A DNA stretch of 61,075 nucleotides, from contig NZ_JAUZVZ010000024.1 of the NCBI RefSeq assembly GCF_030717845.1, positions 1-61,075 of the forward strand, in the 5' to 3' direction. Both the position numbers and the translations under genes were made by a program. The notes under the pieces are model-generated. The model was not told the DNA's origin and searched no databases. It was given only the letters and a program-made list of their open reading frames with translations. Source of the DNA: Alkalimonas collagenimarina. Its GTDB lineage: Bacteria; Pseudomonadota; Gammaproteobacteria; Enterobacterales; Alteromonadaceae. Shown here piece after piece: positions 34,003 through 43,304 of this stretch (its first letter is position 1; each line of letters opens with the position of its first letter).

Positions 34003-35217
34003 CTATTGCTGATACCCAGCCAGAAACTGTTGCAACTGGCCAATGGCTTGTTCTAGCTGTTCCTTATGTGGCAAAAAAACAATTCGAAAATGGTCTGGCT
34101 CTGGCCAGTTAAATGCCCGGCCATGCACCAATAACACTTTGTGTTGACGAAGAAAGTCCAGCACCATCAATTCATCGTCTTTGACTTTAATGACACTGCG
34201 ATCAATTTTGGGGAATAAATACATAGCACCTTTGGGCCGCATGCAGCTTAATCCCGGAATGGCATTCACCATTTTCCAGGCGGCATCCATCTGTTCAAAC
34301 AAACGTCCACCGGGCCTGGTCAGCTCAAAAATACTCTGATAGCCACCCAGCGCGGTTTGCACAGCATGCTGGCAAGGCACATTGGCACAGAGTCGCATCG
34401 ATGCCAGGATCCCAAGGCCATCAATGTAATGTTGAGCATGCCGTTTAGCACCAGAGATAAACAACCAGCCGACCCGAAAGCCGGCAATGCGATAGTTTTT
34501 CGATAAGCCACCAAAGGTCAGCATCAACAAATCATCACACAACGATGCCGTACTGATGTGACTGTGGCCATCGTATAAAATCTTATCGTAGATTTCATCG
34601 CTAAGAACCACCAGCTTGTGTTGGCGAGCCAATTCAAGCAGCGCAAGTAATACGTCTTCTGGATAGACGGCCCCGGTTGGGTTGTTTGGATTAATTAGTA
34701 CCAGTGCCTTGGTTCTTTTGCTGATTTTACTCGCTATATCCGCTAGATCGGGAGCCCAGTCTTGTTGCTCATCACAGCGATAGTGTACCGCTTTACCACC
34801 AGCTAAGTTTACCGCTGCAGTCCATAATGGGTAATCAGGGGAGGGGATAAGCACTTCATCATCGTTATTTAGCAGCGCTTGCAACGACATTAATATCAAC
34901 TCAGAGACACCATTGCCAATAAAGACATCATCGGCGTCTGCACCGCGGATACCACGTTGTTGATAGTATTGAGCCACAGCGACCCGGGCGGGATAAATAC
35001 CTTGAGAATCGGAATACCCCTGCGCGGTCGGCAGGTTATGGATGACGTGTTTCAATATTTCATCGGGTGCTTCAAAACCAAAAGGTGCCGGGTTACCAAT
35101 GTTGAGCTTTAGAATGCGGTGACCTTCATCTTCCATACGGCGCGCTTCTTGCGCCACAGGACCACGGATATCGTAACAGACTCCCTCAAGCTTTGAGGAG
35201 CGTAACACAGGCTTCAT
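34003..35217 (-). CDS. alaA: Alanine aminotransferase, PLP-dependent
   Basis: This 404-residue fold-type I aminotransferase starts MKPVLRSSKLEGVCYDIRGP, very like E. coli AlaA. It shows LNIGNPAPFGFEAP, QGYSDSQGI, NGVSELI, IPSPDYPLW, LINPNNPTGAVY, SDEIYDKILYDG and the PLP lysine in FGGLSKNYRIAGFRVGW. The substrate arginine lies in the C-terminal HFRIVFLP segment. It makes alanine from pyruvate and glutamate, linking glycolysis (gapA region) with amino-acid pools. The gene is monocistronic. Confidence 0.92.
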   Translation of the reverse strand: MKPVLRSSKLEGVCYDIRGPVAQEARRMEDEGHRILKLNIGNPAPFGFEAPDEILKHVIHNLPTAQGYSDSQGIYPARVAVAQYYQQRGIRGADADDVFIGNGVSELILMSLQALLNNDDEVLIPSPDYPLWTAAVNLAGGKAVHYRCDEQQDWAPDLADIASKISKRTKALVLINPNNPTGAVYPEDVLLALLELARQHKLVVLSDEIYDKILYDGHSHISTASLCDDLLMLTFGGLSKNYRIAGFRVGWLFISGAKRHAQHYIDGLGILASMRLCANVPCQHAVQTALGGYQSIFELTRPGGRLFEQMDAAWKMVNAIPGLSCMRPKGAMYLFPKIDRSVIKVKDDELMVLDFLRQHKVLLVHGRAFNWPEPDHFRIVFLPHKEQLEQAIGQLQQFLAGYQQ

Positions 35218-35330
35218 AAGATCACTTTTAGGTTGATATACGTCTGGATAGCCAAATACTACCTGAATTGTGCTGAGAAATAAAAGAAGAAATATCCATT
35301 TTCTTCTTTATTTTGTGGGCTGGGCCATAC

Positions 35331-35948
35331 TTATTGATGGGCTATGCTGATATCACCTACACCGACGCTGGCTTCAAAGGATGCTTGACCTGAACCTTCC
35401 AACTCAAGGGTGCCACCAACCAGATGGCGCTCTGATTTTGTTTCTTTTGGTGCGTTTTTTAATTGCACATTACCAACCCCGGCAGTCAGCAGTATCTTTT
35501 GATAATGTGTGGTATCGAGATTAGCGGATACCTGGCCAACGCTAACATCAACGAAGGCATCAGCGATAAATTGCTCAGCAAAAAATTGACCAACCCCTAA
35601 ATCGATACGAACCGCCAGCGATTCAGGGATAGTCAGTTGCCAGTCTTGTTTGGTGTTGTCTTTATCAATACTGAGTGACAGCTTGCTACCATCGCGCTGC
35701 TTTGTCAGTTCGATATCGCCCACCTTATGACTGAAAAACCACCATCGCTTTTCGCCAGTGACATCAACACGAAGTTGAATTTTGTCGGTGTTTGCCGTGC
35801 TTAATTTTATTTGCCCAACGCCGACTTGAAGATGCAGTTGCTGCAATTGCGCAGCATCCAGTTCCATGGTGATGTTTTTGGTATCGGCATGAACAGACCA
35901 GCTCAACAGCACACCGAACAATGCAGCCAGGTTAAGTTGCACTTTCAT
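35331..35948 (-). CDS. Exported DUF4097-like repeat protein
   Basis: The 205-residue precursor has a signal peptide (KVQLNLAALFGVLLSWSVHA, cleaved about residue 22). The mature part is beta-rich with a recurring G-V-G motif: VGVGQIKL, LGVGQFFAE, SVGQVSANL, AGVGNVQLK and VGVGDISI. It recurs about every 30 residues. This repeating beta-solenoid-like pattern is that of DUF4097/adhesin-like domains, which often occur in envelope-stress or antibiotic-response loci. No such partner is adjacent. AAGGATAAATTTATG gives the ribosome site. The function is unknown. Confidence 0.65.
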   Translation of the reverse strand: MKVQLNLAALFGVLLSWSVHADTKNITMELDAAQLQQLHLQVGVGQIKLSTANTDKIQLRVDVTGEKRWWFFSHKVGDIELTKQRDGSKLSLSIDKDNTKQDWQLTIPESLAVRIDLGVGQFFAEQFIADAFVDVSVGQVSANLDTTHYQKILLTAGVGNVQLKNAPKETKSERHLVGGTLELEGSGQASFEASVGVGDISIAHQ

Positions 35949-36223
35949 AAATTTATCCTTTAATAGATTCTGATTCCTTCAAAAGGAAGCAGGTAGTATG
36001 CCAAAATTATTTTTTATATGTAAATAAGTAACTTAACTGATTTTCATGGCAATGTCGCTGTGTTGGAAAGCATGAAAAATTCGTACATTTCACTATTTAA
36101 GTTTAAAATGACAAATAATGAAACAACTACAAAGTTAAAAACTAAACCAATACCCGCTGCGGTACAAGACTTTAGTCTACCAAGTAGTTGAAGATAAAGT
36201 GCAATGAAGATAAAAGGTGGTTC

Positions 36224-37120
36224 ATGCGAAATTTGACATACTTGATGTTTGTATGTGTTTGGTTGATGGTGGCATATGCTTTGGTATATCCCTTTATCCA
36301 GCAACCGGATGTTGAAGAGGTGTGGCTTGAGCCGTTGCAACACCCATCCCGAGCAGAAGTGCAGCCCTATCTGACAAAGCCATCTGTCAAGGAGCGAATC
36401 GCCTATCCCGTGCCGGCACCAGAATTTAGCCCGTTGCCTGATTTTAATGAAATCTCAGATATTCATGAAAAGAAACAAGCTTTTTTTAATTACCTCGGCC
36501 CTTATGTCTACCGGGAAAATGCACGGTTGCGTGCGCTCCGTGCCGATTTAACGGTATTACAGCAACGAATCCAGGACCATGACGCACTGAGCATGAACGA
36601 TTATGCTTTTATCTATCGACTGTATGATGAATTTCGTATGAGCGATGATGATGTGAGTGAGCAGGGCATCACTGAGTTACTGAAGCGGGTCGATGTATTG
36701 CCATCATCTTTGGTATTAATGCAAGCGGCCAATGAGTCAGCTTGGGGAACCAGCCGCTTTGCGGTGGAGGGGCTAAACTTTTTTGGTCAGTGGTGCTTTC
36801 GTGAAGGCTGCGGTTTAATTCCTTTATCGCGCGGCGATGAGCAATTTCATGAAGTGGCCCGATTTGACAGTGCCGAAGCCAGTATCCGCAGTTATTTTTA
36901 CAACTTAAATACTTTTCACACCTATGAAGAACTGCGTGATATACGAGCTGATTTGCGCAGTCGAAATCGGCCGGTGCGTGGCGTTAATTTAGCTCCGGGG
37001 TTAAGCCGTTATTCTGAGCGTGGTGAAGATTACATTGCTGAAATTAAAGGCATGATCCGCTTTAACTGCCCAATATTGGAAGAAGTCCGTCAACAGGTAG
37101 CTATCTCTCCCTCCTGTTAA
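36224..37120 (+). CDS. bax: Bax family peptidoglycan glucosaminidase-like protein
   Basis: From ATG 36224 (AAAGGTGG upstream) the protein has 298 residues. It opens with one N-terminal membrane anchor (LTYLMFVCVWLMVAYALVYP), then a proline-rich linker and a C-terminal glucosaminidase domain. The domain shows LVLMQAANESAWGTSRFAV, GLNFFGQWCF, ASIRSYFYNLNTF and GLSRYSERGEDYIAEI, with the catalytic glutamate in N-E-S-A-W-G. Bax proteins are predicted to cut the glycan backbone of peptidoglycan. An earlier in-frame start at 36188 would put a charged tail before the anchor. Confidence 0.88.
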   Translation: MRNLTYLMFVCVWLMVAYALVYPFIQQPDVEEVWLEPLQHPSRAEVQPYLTKPSVKERIAYPVPAPEFSPLPDFNEISDIHEKKQAFFNYLGPYVYRENARLRALRADLTVLQQRIQDHDALSMNDYAFIYRLYDEFRMSDDDVSEQGITELLKRVDVLPSSLVLMQAANESAWGTSRFAVEGLNFFGQWCFREGCGLIPLSRGDEQFHEVARFDSAEASIRSYFYNLNTFHTYEELRDIRADLRSRNRPVRGVNLAPGLSRYSERGEDYIAEIKGMIRFNCPILEEVRQQVAISPSC

Positions 37121-37131
37121 TCGACAGGAGG
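37110..37131. terminator. Hairpin at the bax/ttcA convergence
   Basis: CCTCCTGT and ACAGGAGG form a perfect 8-base stem around TAATCG, overlapping the bax stop codon and 18 bases from the ttcA stop. It is GC-rich and without a T-run. It may serve both convergent genes. Confidence 0.45.
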
Positions 37132-37148
37132 AAGGACCAACAAACTAT

Positions 37149-38075
37149 TTAATGCAACTCAACAATCTGCACCTTCGCTTCTGGCGCATCAGGCGCTTGT
37201 TCATCACTTTCATCAGTACTCTGCGGTAGTGCGATAGTCACAGAGTCAAAAGCGGTATCCGCGGCGAAATGCTTATCTGCATGGGTTAAACCAGCAAAGT
37301 TGAATAAACTGGTGTCAGCAAGGTGGGAAGGCACGACATTTTGCAGTGCCTGAAACATGGTTTCAATGCGGCCAGGAAAACGCTTGTCCCAGTCTTGCAT
37401 CATTTCTTTGATCACCTGGCGCTGCAAGCCATCTTGTGAGCCGCACAGGTTGCATGGAATGATAGGAAAGGCTTTCTGTTCTGCATAGCGGGCAATGTCT
37501 TTTTCCCGGCAGTAAGCCAACGGTCGGATCACCATATGCTCGCCATTGTCACTCAGTAGCTTTGGCGGCATTGACTTCATTTTGCCGCCATAAAACATAT
37601 TTAAAAACAGCGTTTCCAGCATGTCATCACGATGGTGACCCAGCGCTATTTTAGTTGCACCTAACTCTTTTGCAGTACGGTACAAAATGCCACGGCGTAA
37701 ACGCGAACACAACGAGCAGGTGGTTTTTCCTTCAGGAATTTTGTCTTTGACGATGGAATAGGTATCTTCGGTGACAATGTTAAAATCGACCCCTAAAGCA
37801 CTGAGGTAATTTGGCAATACCTCGGCAGGGAAGCCCGGTTGCTTCTGATCGAGATTGACCGCGATAATCGAGAAGTCGATGGGGGCTGATATTTGCAAGT
37901 TGAGTAAGATATCAAGCAGCGTATAGCTGTCTTTACCACCTGACAAACACACCATGACTTTATCGCCTGCTTCAATCATATTGAAATCGGCAATGGCCTG
38001 ACCAACACCACGACGTAATTTTTTGTGCAGCTTATTCAGACTGTATTGTGCTTTTGCTTGCGCAGAATGAGACAT
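37149..38075 (-). CDS. ttcA: tRNA 2-thiocytidine biosynthesis protein TtcA
   Basis: From ATG 38075 the protein has 308 residues. It carries the PP-loop [16 protein letters not shown], the first cysteine pair in [12 protein letters not shown] and the second in [13 protein letters not shown]. These bind the Fe-S cluster used to thiolate cytidine 32 of certain tRNAs. [20 protein letters not shown] is also diagnostic. A 27-residue longer frame upstream has no ribosome site. The C-terminus is an acidic, proline-rich tail of about 30 residues not typical of E. coli TtcA. It lies downstream of uspE on the same strand, separated by a large hairpin. Confidence 0.94.
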   Translation of the reverse strand: MSHSAQAKAQYSLNKLHKKLRRGVGQAIADFNMIEAGDKVMVCLSGGKDSYTLLDILLNLQISAPIDFSIIAVNLDQKQPGFPAEVLPNYLSALGVDFNIVTEDTYSIVKDKIPEGKTTCSLCSRLRRGILYRTAKELGATKIALGHHRDDMLETLFLNMFYGGKMKSMPPKLLSDNGEHMVIRPLAYCREKDIARYAEQKAFPIIPCNLCGSQDGLQRQVIKEMMQDWDKRFPGRIETMFQALQNVVPSHLADTSLFNFAGLTHADKHFAADTAFDSVTIALPQSTDESDEQAPDAPEAKVQIVELH

Positions 38076-38146
38076 AATCGAACCCCGGAAAAAAACGGAG
38101 CTTAGTATAGCGGATCTGATGGCATTTCCATAGAGCCAGCCAACCT

Positions 38147-38186
38147 CAAAATGCACGGGGGAGTGCTTGCTCCTTCGTGCATTTTG
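38147..38186 (-). terminator. Large hairpin between uspE and ttcA
   Basis: CAAAATGCACG and CGTGCATTTTG are perfect 11-base arms. Inside them GGGGAG and CTCC can pair further, giving a stable 40-base structure. It follows the uspE stop by 52 bases on the minus strand and has only ATTTTG as a T-rich end. Confidence 0.55.
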
Positions 38187-38238
38187 ACATCCATAGCGGA
38201 TAGTGGTGGTCGGGCTGTTACTTGTCTACTGAGTTGAC

Positions 38239-39168
38239 TTATTTTTCTAATGGGCTGACAAAGTTATCTGGTTTTAGGGCAATCACATCGCAATCTAATC
38301 GATCAATGACGTGCTCTGCGGTATTGCCAATTATGGCAGCTGAGAACCCGGTGCGGCCAATAGTACCAATCAATACCATCTCGGCATCCAACTCTTTCGC
38401 CACCTTAGGGATCACATCCTCTGGCATGCCTTCAAGCACATGAGTGCGATCATCGCTGATACCATGTGCTGCAGCAAGGTCCCGCACGGCATCAACATGA
38501 TGTCGTCGCATGGTGCTGTTGTATTCATCAGGGTTAAACTCTGGGATTTCAATGGCAATATTCACCGGCGTACCAGGATAGGCATTGACTAAATGCACCT
38601 TAGCAGACAGCATACTGGCAACATGTTCTGCTTTGTTGATGAGCCGTTTATTTAATGAACGGTGGTAATCTTGCTCACTGCCGGCGTTGACTGCAACCAG
38701 AACATTGCCGCCCTCAGGCCAATCATGGTCTTTGACCAGTAGTACAGGGCAGGGGCATTTGCGCAATATATGCCAGTCGGTCGGGGTGAAAATCATCGAT
38801 TTCAACACATCGTGATCATGGGTGCCTTTGACTACCATATCATAGCCTTCTTCCAGAACCGCCTGTACGATGGCTTCAAAGGGGCGATTATGCCATTCGA
38901 CATGAATATCAATGACCAGGCCTTTCTCACGGTAGGGAGCAACCAGTTCACTGATCCATAATTCCCGATCTTTAATCACCGCCTGACGCATGGATTCGCG
39001 TTCGTCACCTGATAACATGGTGGTCATTTCATAAGAGAAATCATAAATAGACAAGAAGGCGGTCAGGCTGCAATCCTGATAGCGTGCATATTCAACGGCA
39101 CGGTTCAGTGCTTTTTGCTGTTCAGTGGTGGGATCAATGACCACCATGATATGTTCGGGCTTGGTCAC
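38239..39168 (-). CDS. uspE: Universal stress protein E (two tandem Usp domains)
   Basis: This 309-residue protein has two Usp folds, about 1-150 and 155-305. The first opens EHIMVVIDPTTEQQKAL; the second ends MVLIGTIGRTGFSAAIIGNT, the G-x-x-G-x(9)-G-N-T/S ATP-binding motif. The first domain's motif is degenerate (VVKGTHDHDVLKSM), as in E. coli UspE. Tandem UspE proteins respond to stationary phase, DNA damage and oxygen limitation. An FNR-like site with a plausible -10 lies about 70 bases upstream, and the fnr gene is next door. Confidence 0.92.
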   Translation of the reverse strand: MTKPEHIMVVIDPTTEQQKALNRAVEYARYQDCSLTAFLSIYDFSYEMTTMLSGDERESMRQAVIKDRELWISELVAPYREKGLVIDIHVEWHNRPFEAIVQAVLEEGYDMVVKGTHDHDVLKSMIFTPTDWHILRKCPCPVLLVKDHDWPEGGNVLVAVNAGSEQDYHRSLNKRLINKAEHVASMLSAKVHLVNAYPGTPVNIAIEIPEFNPDEYNSTMRRHHVDAVRDLAAAHGISDDRTHVLEGMPEDVIPKVAKELDAEMVLIGTIGRTGFSAAIIGNTAEHVIDRLDCDVIALKPDNFVSPLEK

Positions 39169-39237
39169 GGGCTGTCTCCATTTGCTTGTCTGTAGCTATA
39201 GTGTAGACAAAATAAAGCAGCCTGCCGAATTTAAAGC

Positions 39238-39251
39238 TTGTTCTATATCAA
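39238..39251 (-). promoter_or_regulatory. FNR box upstream of uspE
   Basis: On the minus strand TTGTTCTATATCAA matches TTGAT-N4-ATCAA at nine of ten conserved bases. A TATTTT hexamer at 39209-39214 could be the -10, placing the site near -42, the class II position for FNR activation. Confidence 0.75.
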
Positions 39252-39279
39252 AAGATTGATGTTAATTTTACCTTATACA

Positions 39280-39996
39280 TCAAGTTGCTATACCAGCCAT
39301 GCCGCCAAGCCGTGCTAATGACTGAGCATCGACAAGACGGATTAATTTTCCATCGACATGGATCAGTTGCTCTTTATGAAAACGGCCGAGCAAACGGCTG
39401 ATGGTCTCGACGGTCAGCCCAAGGTAATTGCCTATTTCGCCACGAGTCATAGTGAGACGAAACTCTTTGCCAGAAAAACCACGGCTTTGAAAGCGTTGCG
39501 CCAGATTGGTTAAAAATGCCGCCAGCTTTTCTTCGGCATTCTTGCGATTCAACAACAGCATCAACTGTTGATCGGCTGAAATATCCTGACTCATTAAGCG
39601 CATTAACTGTTGACGCAACTTCGGCAACTCGCCCAGTAATTGCTCCAGGTTGTGATAAGGGATCTCACACACCATGGCCGTTTCGAGCGCCTGAGCAAAA
39701 CTGACATGCTGCTCGGTATTGATGGCTTCAAAGCCAAGCACATCACCCGGCAGGTGAAAGCCGGTGATCTGTTCTTCACCTTGCTCGGTGAGCGTAAAGG
39801 TTTTAAAAGAACCGGTACGAATGGCATACAAAGCCTGGAAGGAATCACCTGCTTCATACAGGTAATCGCCTTTATGCGACGGCTTTTTACGCTGGATAAT
39901 GTCATCCAGTGTATCCATTTCACGGTCGTTTAAGGTGAAGGGTAAACAGAGCTGGCTGAAACCACAGTCCTGGCAATTAATTGATGAGTTGGCCAT
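39280..39996 (-). CDS. fnr: FNR-family oxygen-sensing transcription regulator
   Basis: This 238-residue Crp/Fnr protein has the N-terminal cluster ligands in [12 protein letters not shown] (three cysteines) and the fourth in AMVCEIPY. Together they would hold an oxygen-labile 4Fe-4S cluster. A cyclic-nucleotide-type beta roll is followed by a long dimer helix. The winged helix contains [13 protein letters not shown], whose E-x-x-S-R recognition residues read TTGAT half sites. It would activate or repress genes under low oxygen. Candidate targets in this window are uspE and ccoN. It lies between uspE and the cbb3 assembly genes, a conserved neighbourhood in Shewanella-like bacteria. Confidence 0.94.
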   Translation of the reverse strand: MANSSINCQDCGFSQLCLPFTLNDREMDTLDDIIQRKKPSHKGDYLYEAGDSFQALYAIRTGSFKTFTLTEQGEEQITGFHLPGDVLGFEAINTEQHVSFAQALETAMVCEIPYHNLEQLLGELPKLRQQLMRLMSQDISADQQLMLLLNRKNAEEKLAAFLTNLAQRFQSRGFSGKEFRLTMTRGEIGNYLGLTVETISRLLGRFHKEQLIHVDGKLIRLVDAQSLARLGGMAGIAT

Positions 39997-40030
39997 GTCA
40001 CATCCATTATGGAGCTAATTGAGGGATAGC

Positions 40031-40705
40031 TTAAAAAACTAGTCGCTGTATAGCAAGCCAAACCGTATAAAGGCCATAAATACCTAATAAGGCGGCTGTC
40101 CCGTAGCGAAACCAAAGCTGTTGTTTTAGTTGATTAAGCTTTGCTGCAATGCCTGCAGTCAGTAAAATAGCGGGTAAGGTACCCAGACCAAAGGCGAACA
40201 TAATAGCGGCACCAGATAAGGCGCTGCCACTGGCAAGGCTCCAGCTTAAGGTACTATAGACCAAACCACAGGGCAACCAGCCCCAACAAACGCCATAGCC
40301 AAATGCTTTTAAGGGGCTATCCAATGGCATCAATCGATTGCTCAGCGGCTGGATCAGGCGCCACAGGTGCTGGCCACCACGCTCAAGGTACTGTAATAGG
40401 TTCCATAGCCGGGAGATATACAACGCCATGGCAATCAGCAACAAACCGGCCAGCAATCGCAGCCAGAGCATGGAGGCGCCACTCACTTGCATAGCAACCA
40501 CGCCAAAATACCCCACCAATGCACCGAAAAATGCATAACTGCACAAGCGCCCGGCACTAAGCAATAATTGCAAAGCCAACCGTGTAGACCAGCGAGTGGT
40601 GGGCATGGATAGTTGTAAGGCGGCAACAATGCCACCGCACATCACCAGGCAATGGCTACTGCCAATAAAACCTATCAGAAAAGCAGCTGCAATATCAGCG
40701 TTCAT
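40031..40705 (-). CDS. TauE/SafE-like membrane protein of the cco cluster
   Basis: From ATG 40705 the protein has 224 residues and about six hydrophobic segments, opening with FLIGFIGSSHCLVMCGGIVA. The H-C-x-x-M-C-G-G motif and a later GYGVCWGWLPCGLVYSTLSW segment typify COG2836 proteins annotated as sulfite exporter TauE/SafE. Members beside cbb3 genes are thought to help copper handling or oxidase maturation; the conserved Cys, Met and His suggest metal binding. It overlaps ccoS by 11 bases, so it is part of the ccoHIS unit. A longer frame to 40864 would extend across ccoS. Confidence 0.85.
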   Translation of the reverse strand: MNADIAAAFLIGFIGSSHCLVMCGGIVAALQLSMPTTRWSTRLALQLLLSAGRLCSYAFFGALVGYFGVVAMQVSGASMLWLRLLAGLLLIAMALYISRLWNLLQYLERGGQHLWRLIQPLSNRLMPLDSPLKAFGYGVCWGWLPCGLVYSTLSWSLASGSALSGAAIMFAFGLGTLPAILLTAGIAAKLNQLKQQLWFRYGTAALLGIYGLYTVWLAIQRLVF

Positions 40706-40913
40706 CGGGCTCCTGATGTGGCTTCTGCTGCGAAGAGGATTGATCGTCGCTGGCATCTTGCTTGTACTGATGGGGCTCATCATCAAACAAAATACTAAAG
40801 CCTTGTTTGTCCAGATCTTCAAATTGCTTGCTTCGCACGGCCCAGAAAAAAATAGCCAGCCCAATCATGACAAAAAGCACAGCAATTGGGATCAGCACAT
40901 AAATAACACTCAT
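40695..40913 (-). CDS. ccoS: cbb3 oxidase maturation protein CcoS
   Basis: The 72-residue protein begins MSVIYVLIPIAVLFVMIGLA with one transmembrane helix, then FFWAVRSKQFEDLDKQGFSI and LFDDE. That is the characteristic CcoS pattern (W-A-x-x-S-x-Q-F-x-D-L-D). CcoS is required for cofactor insertion into CcoN. The tail is Gln- and Ser-rich and variable. It overlaps ccoI by four bases (ATGA) and the next gene by 11. Confidence 0.93.
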   Translation of the reverse strand: MSVIYVLIPIAVLFVMIGLAIFFWAVRSKQFEDLDKQGFSILFDDEPHQYKQDASDDQSSSQQKPHQEPDER

Positions 40914-43297
40914 GATTTTAAAAGCCTTAGCGAGTTCGATACCACCAATAATGAGCTAAATGACATACCAAGTACAGCGACATAGGGTGAAACCAGGCCA
41001 ACGACCGCCAGTGGTATGATGATGCCATTGTAGCCCACAGCCCAGGCAAGGTTTTGTTTAATGGTTCGTGCAGCTTGCTCGCCGCCGGCTAACAGGGTGG
41101 TCAGCAGGCTTAAATCATTACGAAGGATCAGCACATCTGCCTGATTTTTTGCCAGATCAGTACTGCCTTGCATGGTTACCGAAACATCGGCAGCATGAAA
41201 ACAGGCACTGTCATTGATGCCATCGCCAACCATCATAATTTTTTGTTGTTGCTTTGCCGCGAGTTGTTGCAGCACGGTCACTTTTTGCTCTGGGCTACAG
41301 CCTTTTTCCAGCCAATCAAAGCCCAGCTGACTTGCAAGTCGCTCCGCCTGACTGGAACTGTCACCCGTCAGAAGACCCAGTTGGTAGCCTTTTGCTTTCA
41401 GTGCGTTGAGCAGAGCTGGAACTTCTGGCCGAACTTCATCCTGCAATTCAATCGCTGCCAATACGGTCTGATTAATGGCCAGGTAGACCATGGCGCCATC
41501 CACCGGCTCTGCCTGACAAAAATCAGCATGTCCGACCCGTATCTGTTGTCCTTGATGCATGGCAGATATACCTGCACCGATGTGAATTTGCACATCACTC
41601 AGCGCTAACGTATCGCGGAGATAAGGCAGAAACGCTTTGCCAATCGGGTGTTCGGAATGACGCTCAACATGGGCGATCAGGTTTAATAACTGGTTTTGGT
41701 CCAGCCCGGCTTGCAGCAGATGAACCTTATGCACACTAAACCGACCCTGTGTCAGGGTGCCGGTTTTATCGAATACGATCTGCTGTAGCTCTGGCAGGCG
41801 ATCCAATACTTTATTGTTTTTAATCAGAATATGTTTGCGATTAAGCCGGGCCAACGAACAGGTAATAGCCGTGGGAGTTGCCAGTGCGAGCGCGCAGGGG
41901 CAGGTGGCAACCAGCACCGATAACGTGACCCAAAATGCACGGCTGGCATCAATCCAGAAAAACCATACCAAAAAAGTGGCCAGTGCGATCAGCAGCAATC
42001 GCTCAACAAAGTACTGCGCCAGCTGATCGGTTTTTTCAGCCAGCTCTGGTTTTTGGTTCAGGGTATCTTGTTGCAGTGCAATGATTTGACCAAGCCGCGA
42101 AAGCGCCAGTGGTTGTGTTACCTGCACTTGCAAAACACCATCATGATTGATGCTGCCGGCCAGCACGGTTGCACCGACGCTTTTGCTAATCGGCAGGTAC
42201 TCCCCGGTCAGCATCGACTCATCGACACTACTGCTGCCGCTGACGACTTCGCCATCGGCTGGCAAGGTTTCACCGGCTTTCACCAAGATTAAATCACCAA
42301 CTTGTAATCGTTTGGCCGAGGTGTTTTGTGGTTGACCGTCGATCAGCTGTGTTGCTGTCACGGGCATAATTTTCAGCAAGTTACTGGTGGCATCACGAGC
42401 TTTTGAGCGGGCGCGGTACTCAAAAAACTTGCCCAGCTGTAAAAAGAATACGAACATGCAGACCGACTCGAAATAGACTTCACCGCTTTCTGTCAGGGTG
42501 GCGTAGGCAGAAGCAAAATAAGTGTAATAAATGGCCAGACTTACTGGCACATCCATGTTCATTTTTCGGTTGTGAATACTGCGCCAGGCACTGGTGACAA
42601 AGGGGAGGGCGGCATAAAAAGCCACTGGCGTCGTTAGTAACATGCTGATCCAGCGCAGGTAATCCTGGTGTTCAGGATCGATACCGGTCCACTCGCCAAA
42701 GTACAGTGCAATCGCCAGCATCATCACTTGCATCGAGAGCACACCGGAAACGGCGAGTCGTTTCAGGTAACGTTTTAGTTCTTCTTTGTAGGTTTGCTCT
42801 TCTTGATCAGCGGCGAAAGGGCTGGCTTGATAGCCCAGGCTGGCTATCTGCTGCAGGATCTGACTTAGCTTGAGTTGCCCGGGATACCATTCAATCATGG
42901 CGCGTTGAGTGCTGGAGTTGACGCTGATGCTATACAAGCCAGTCAACTGCTTTAAGCGACGCTCTATGAGCCAGGCACAGGCAGCGCAGCTGATGCCGCT
43001 GATAGATAACTCGATTTTACTGATTTCTCCCTGGCTGATAGACAGATCAGCCAGTACATCCGGGCTATCAAAGCTAGCAAGCTCTGCAGCCAAGTCTGCA
43101 GGCATCGCATCCGCTTTTGTGGCCGGTTCCGTGCGAAAGCGATAATAGTCGGCCAGCCCTTGTTGAATAATCGTATCGGCGACCGCATGGCAACCGGCGC
43201 AACAAAAGACGCGATTTTGCTGTTCAAAATCCAGCGTAAACTGCTGACCAGTGAGCACGGGCTCATGACAATGAAAGCAGTTTTGCTGAGCAGACAT
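40910..43297 (-). CDS. ccoI: Copper-translocating P1B-type ATPase for cbb3 assembly
   Basis: This 795-residue pump has an N-terminal Cys-rich region (NCFHCHEPV, CCAGC) and a heavy-metal domain with SGISCAACAWLIE. The membrane CPC motif lies in VATCPCALALATPTA, the phosphorylation site is DKTGTLTQGRF, and HSEHPIGKA plus MVGDGINDSACFH lie in the nucleotide and hinge domains. CcoI/FixI exports copper for the CuB centre of the oxidase. It has 7 bases between it and ccoH and overlaps ccoS, forming ccoHIS. The first zinc-finger-like domain is typical of CcoI rather than CopA. Confidence 0.94.
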   Translation of the reverse strand: MSAQQNCFHCHEPVLTGQQFTLDFEQQNRVFCCAGCHAVADTIIQQGLADYYRFRTEPATKADAMPADLAAELASFDSPDVLADLSISQGEISKIELSISGISCAACAWLIERRLKQLTGLYSISVNSSTQRAMIEWYPGQLKLSQILQQIASLGYQASPFAADQEEQTYKEELKRYLKRLAVSGVLSMQVMMLAIALYFGEWTGIDPEHQDYLRWISMLLTTPVAFYAALPFVTSAWRSIHNRKMNMDVPVSLAIYYTYFASAYATLTESGEVYFESVCMFVFFLQLGKFFEYRARSKARDATSNLLKIMPVTATQLIDGQPQNTSAKRLQVGDLILVKAGETLPADGEVVSGSSSVDESMLTGEYLPISKSVGATVLAGSINHDGVLQVQVTQPLALSRLGQIIALQQDTLNQKPELAEKTDQLAQYFVERLLLIALATFLVWFFWIDASRAFWVTLSVLVATCPCALALATPTAITCSLARLNRKHILIKNNKVLDRLPELQQIVFDKTGTLTQGRFSVHKVHLLQAGLDQNQLLNLIAHVERHSEHPIGKAFLPYLRDTLALSDVQIHIGAGISAMHQGQQIRVGHADFCQAEPVDGAMVYLAINQTVLAAIELQDEVRPEVPALLNALKAKGYQLGLLTGDSSSQAERLASQLGFDWLEKGCSPEQKVTVLQQLAAKQQQKIMMVGDGINDSACFHAADVSVTMQGSTDLAKNQADVLILRNDLSLLTTLLAGGEQAARTIKQNLAWAVGYNGIIIPLAVVGLVSPYVAVLGMSFSSLLVVSNSLRLLKS

Positions 43298-43304
43298 GAG
43301 CGCT

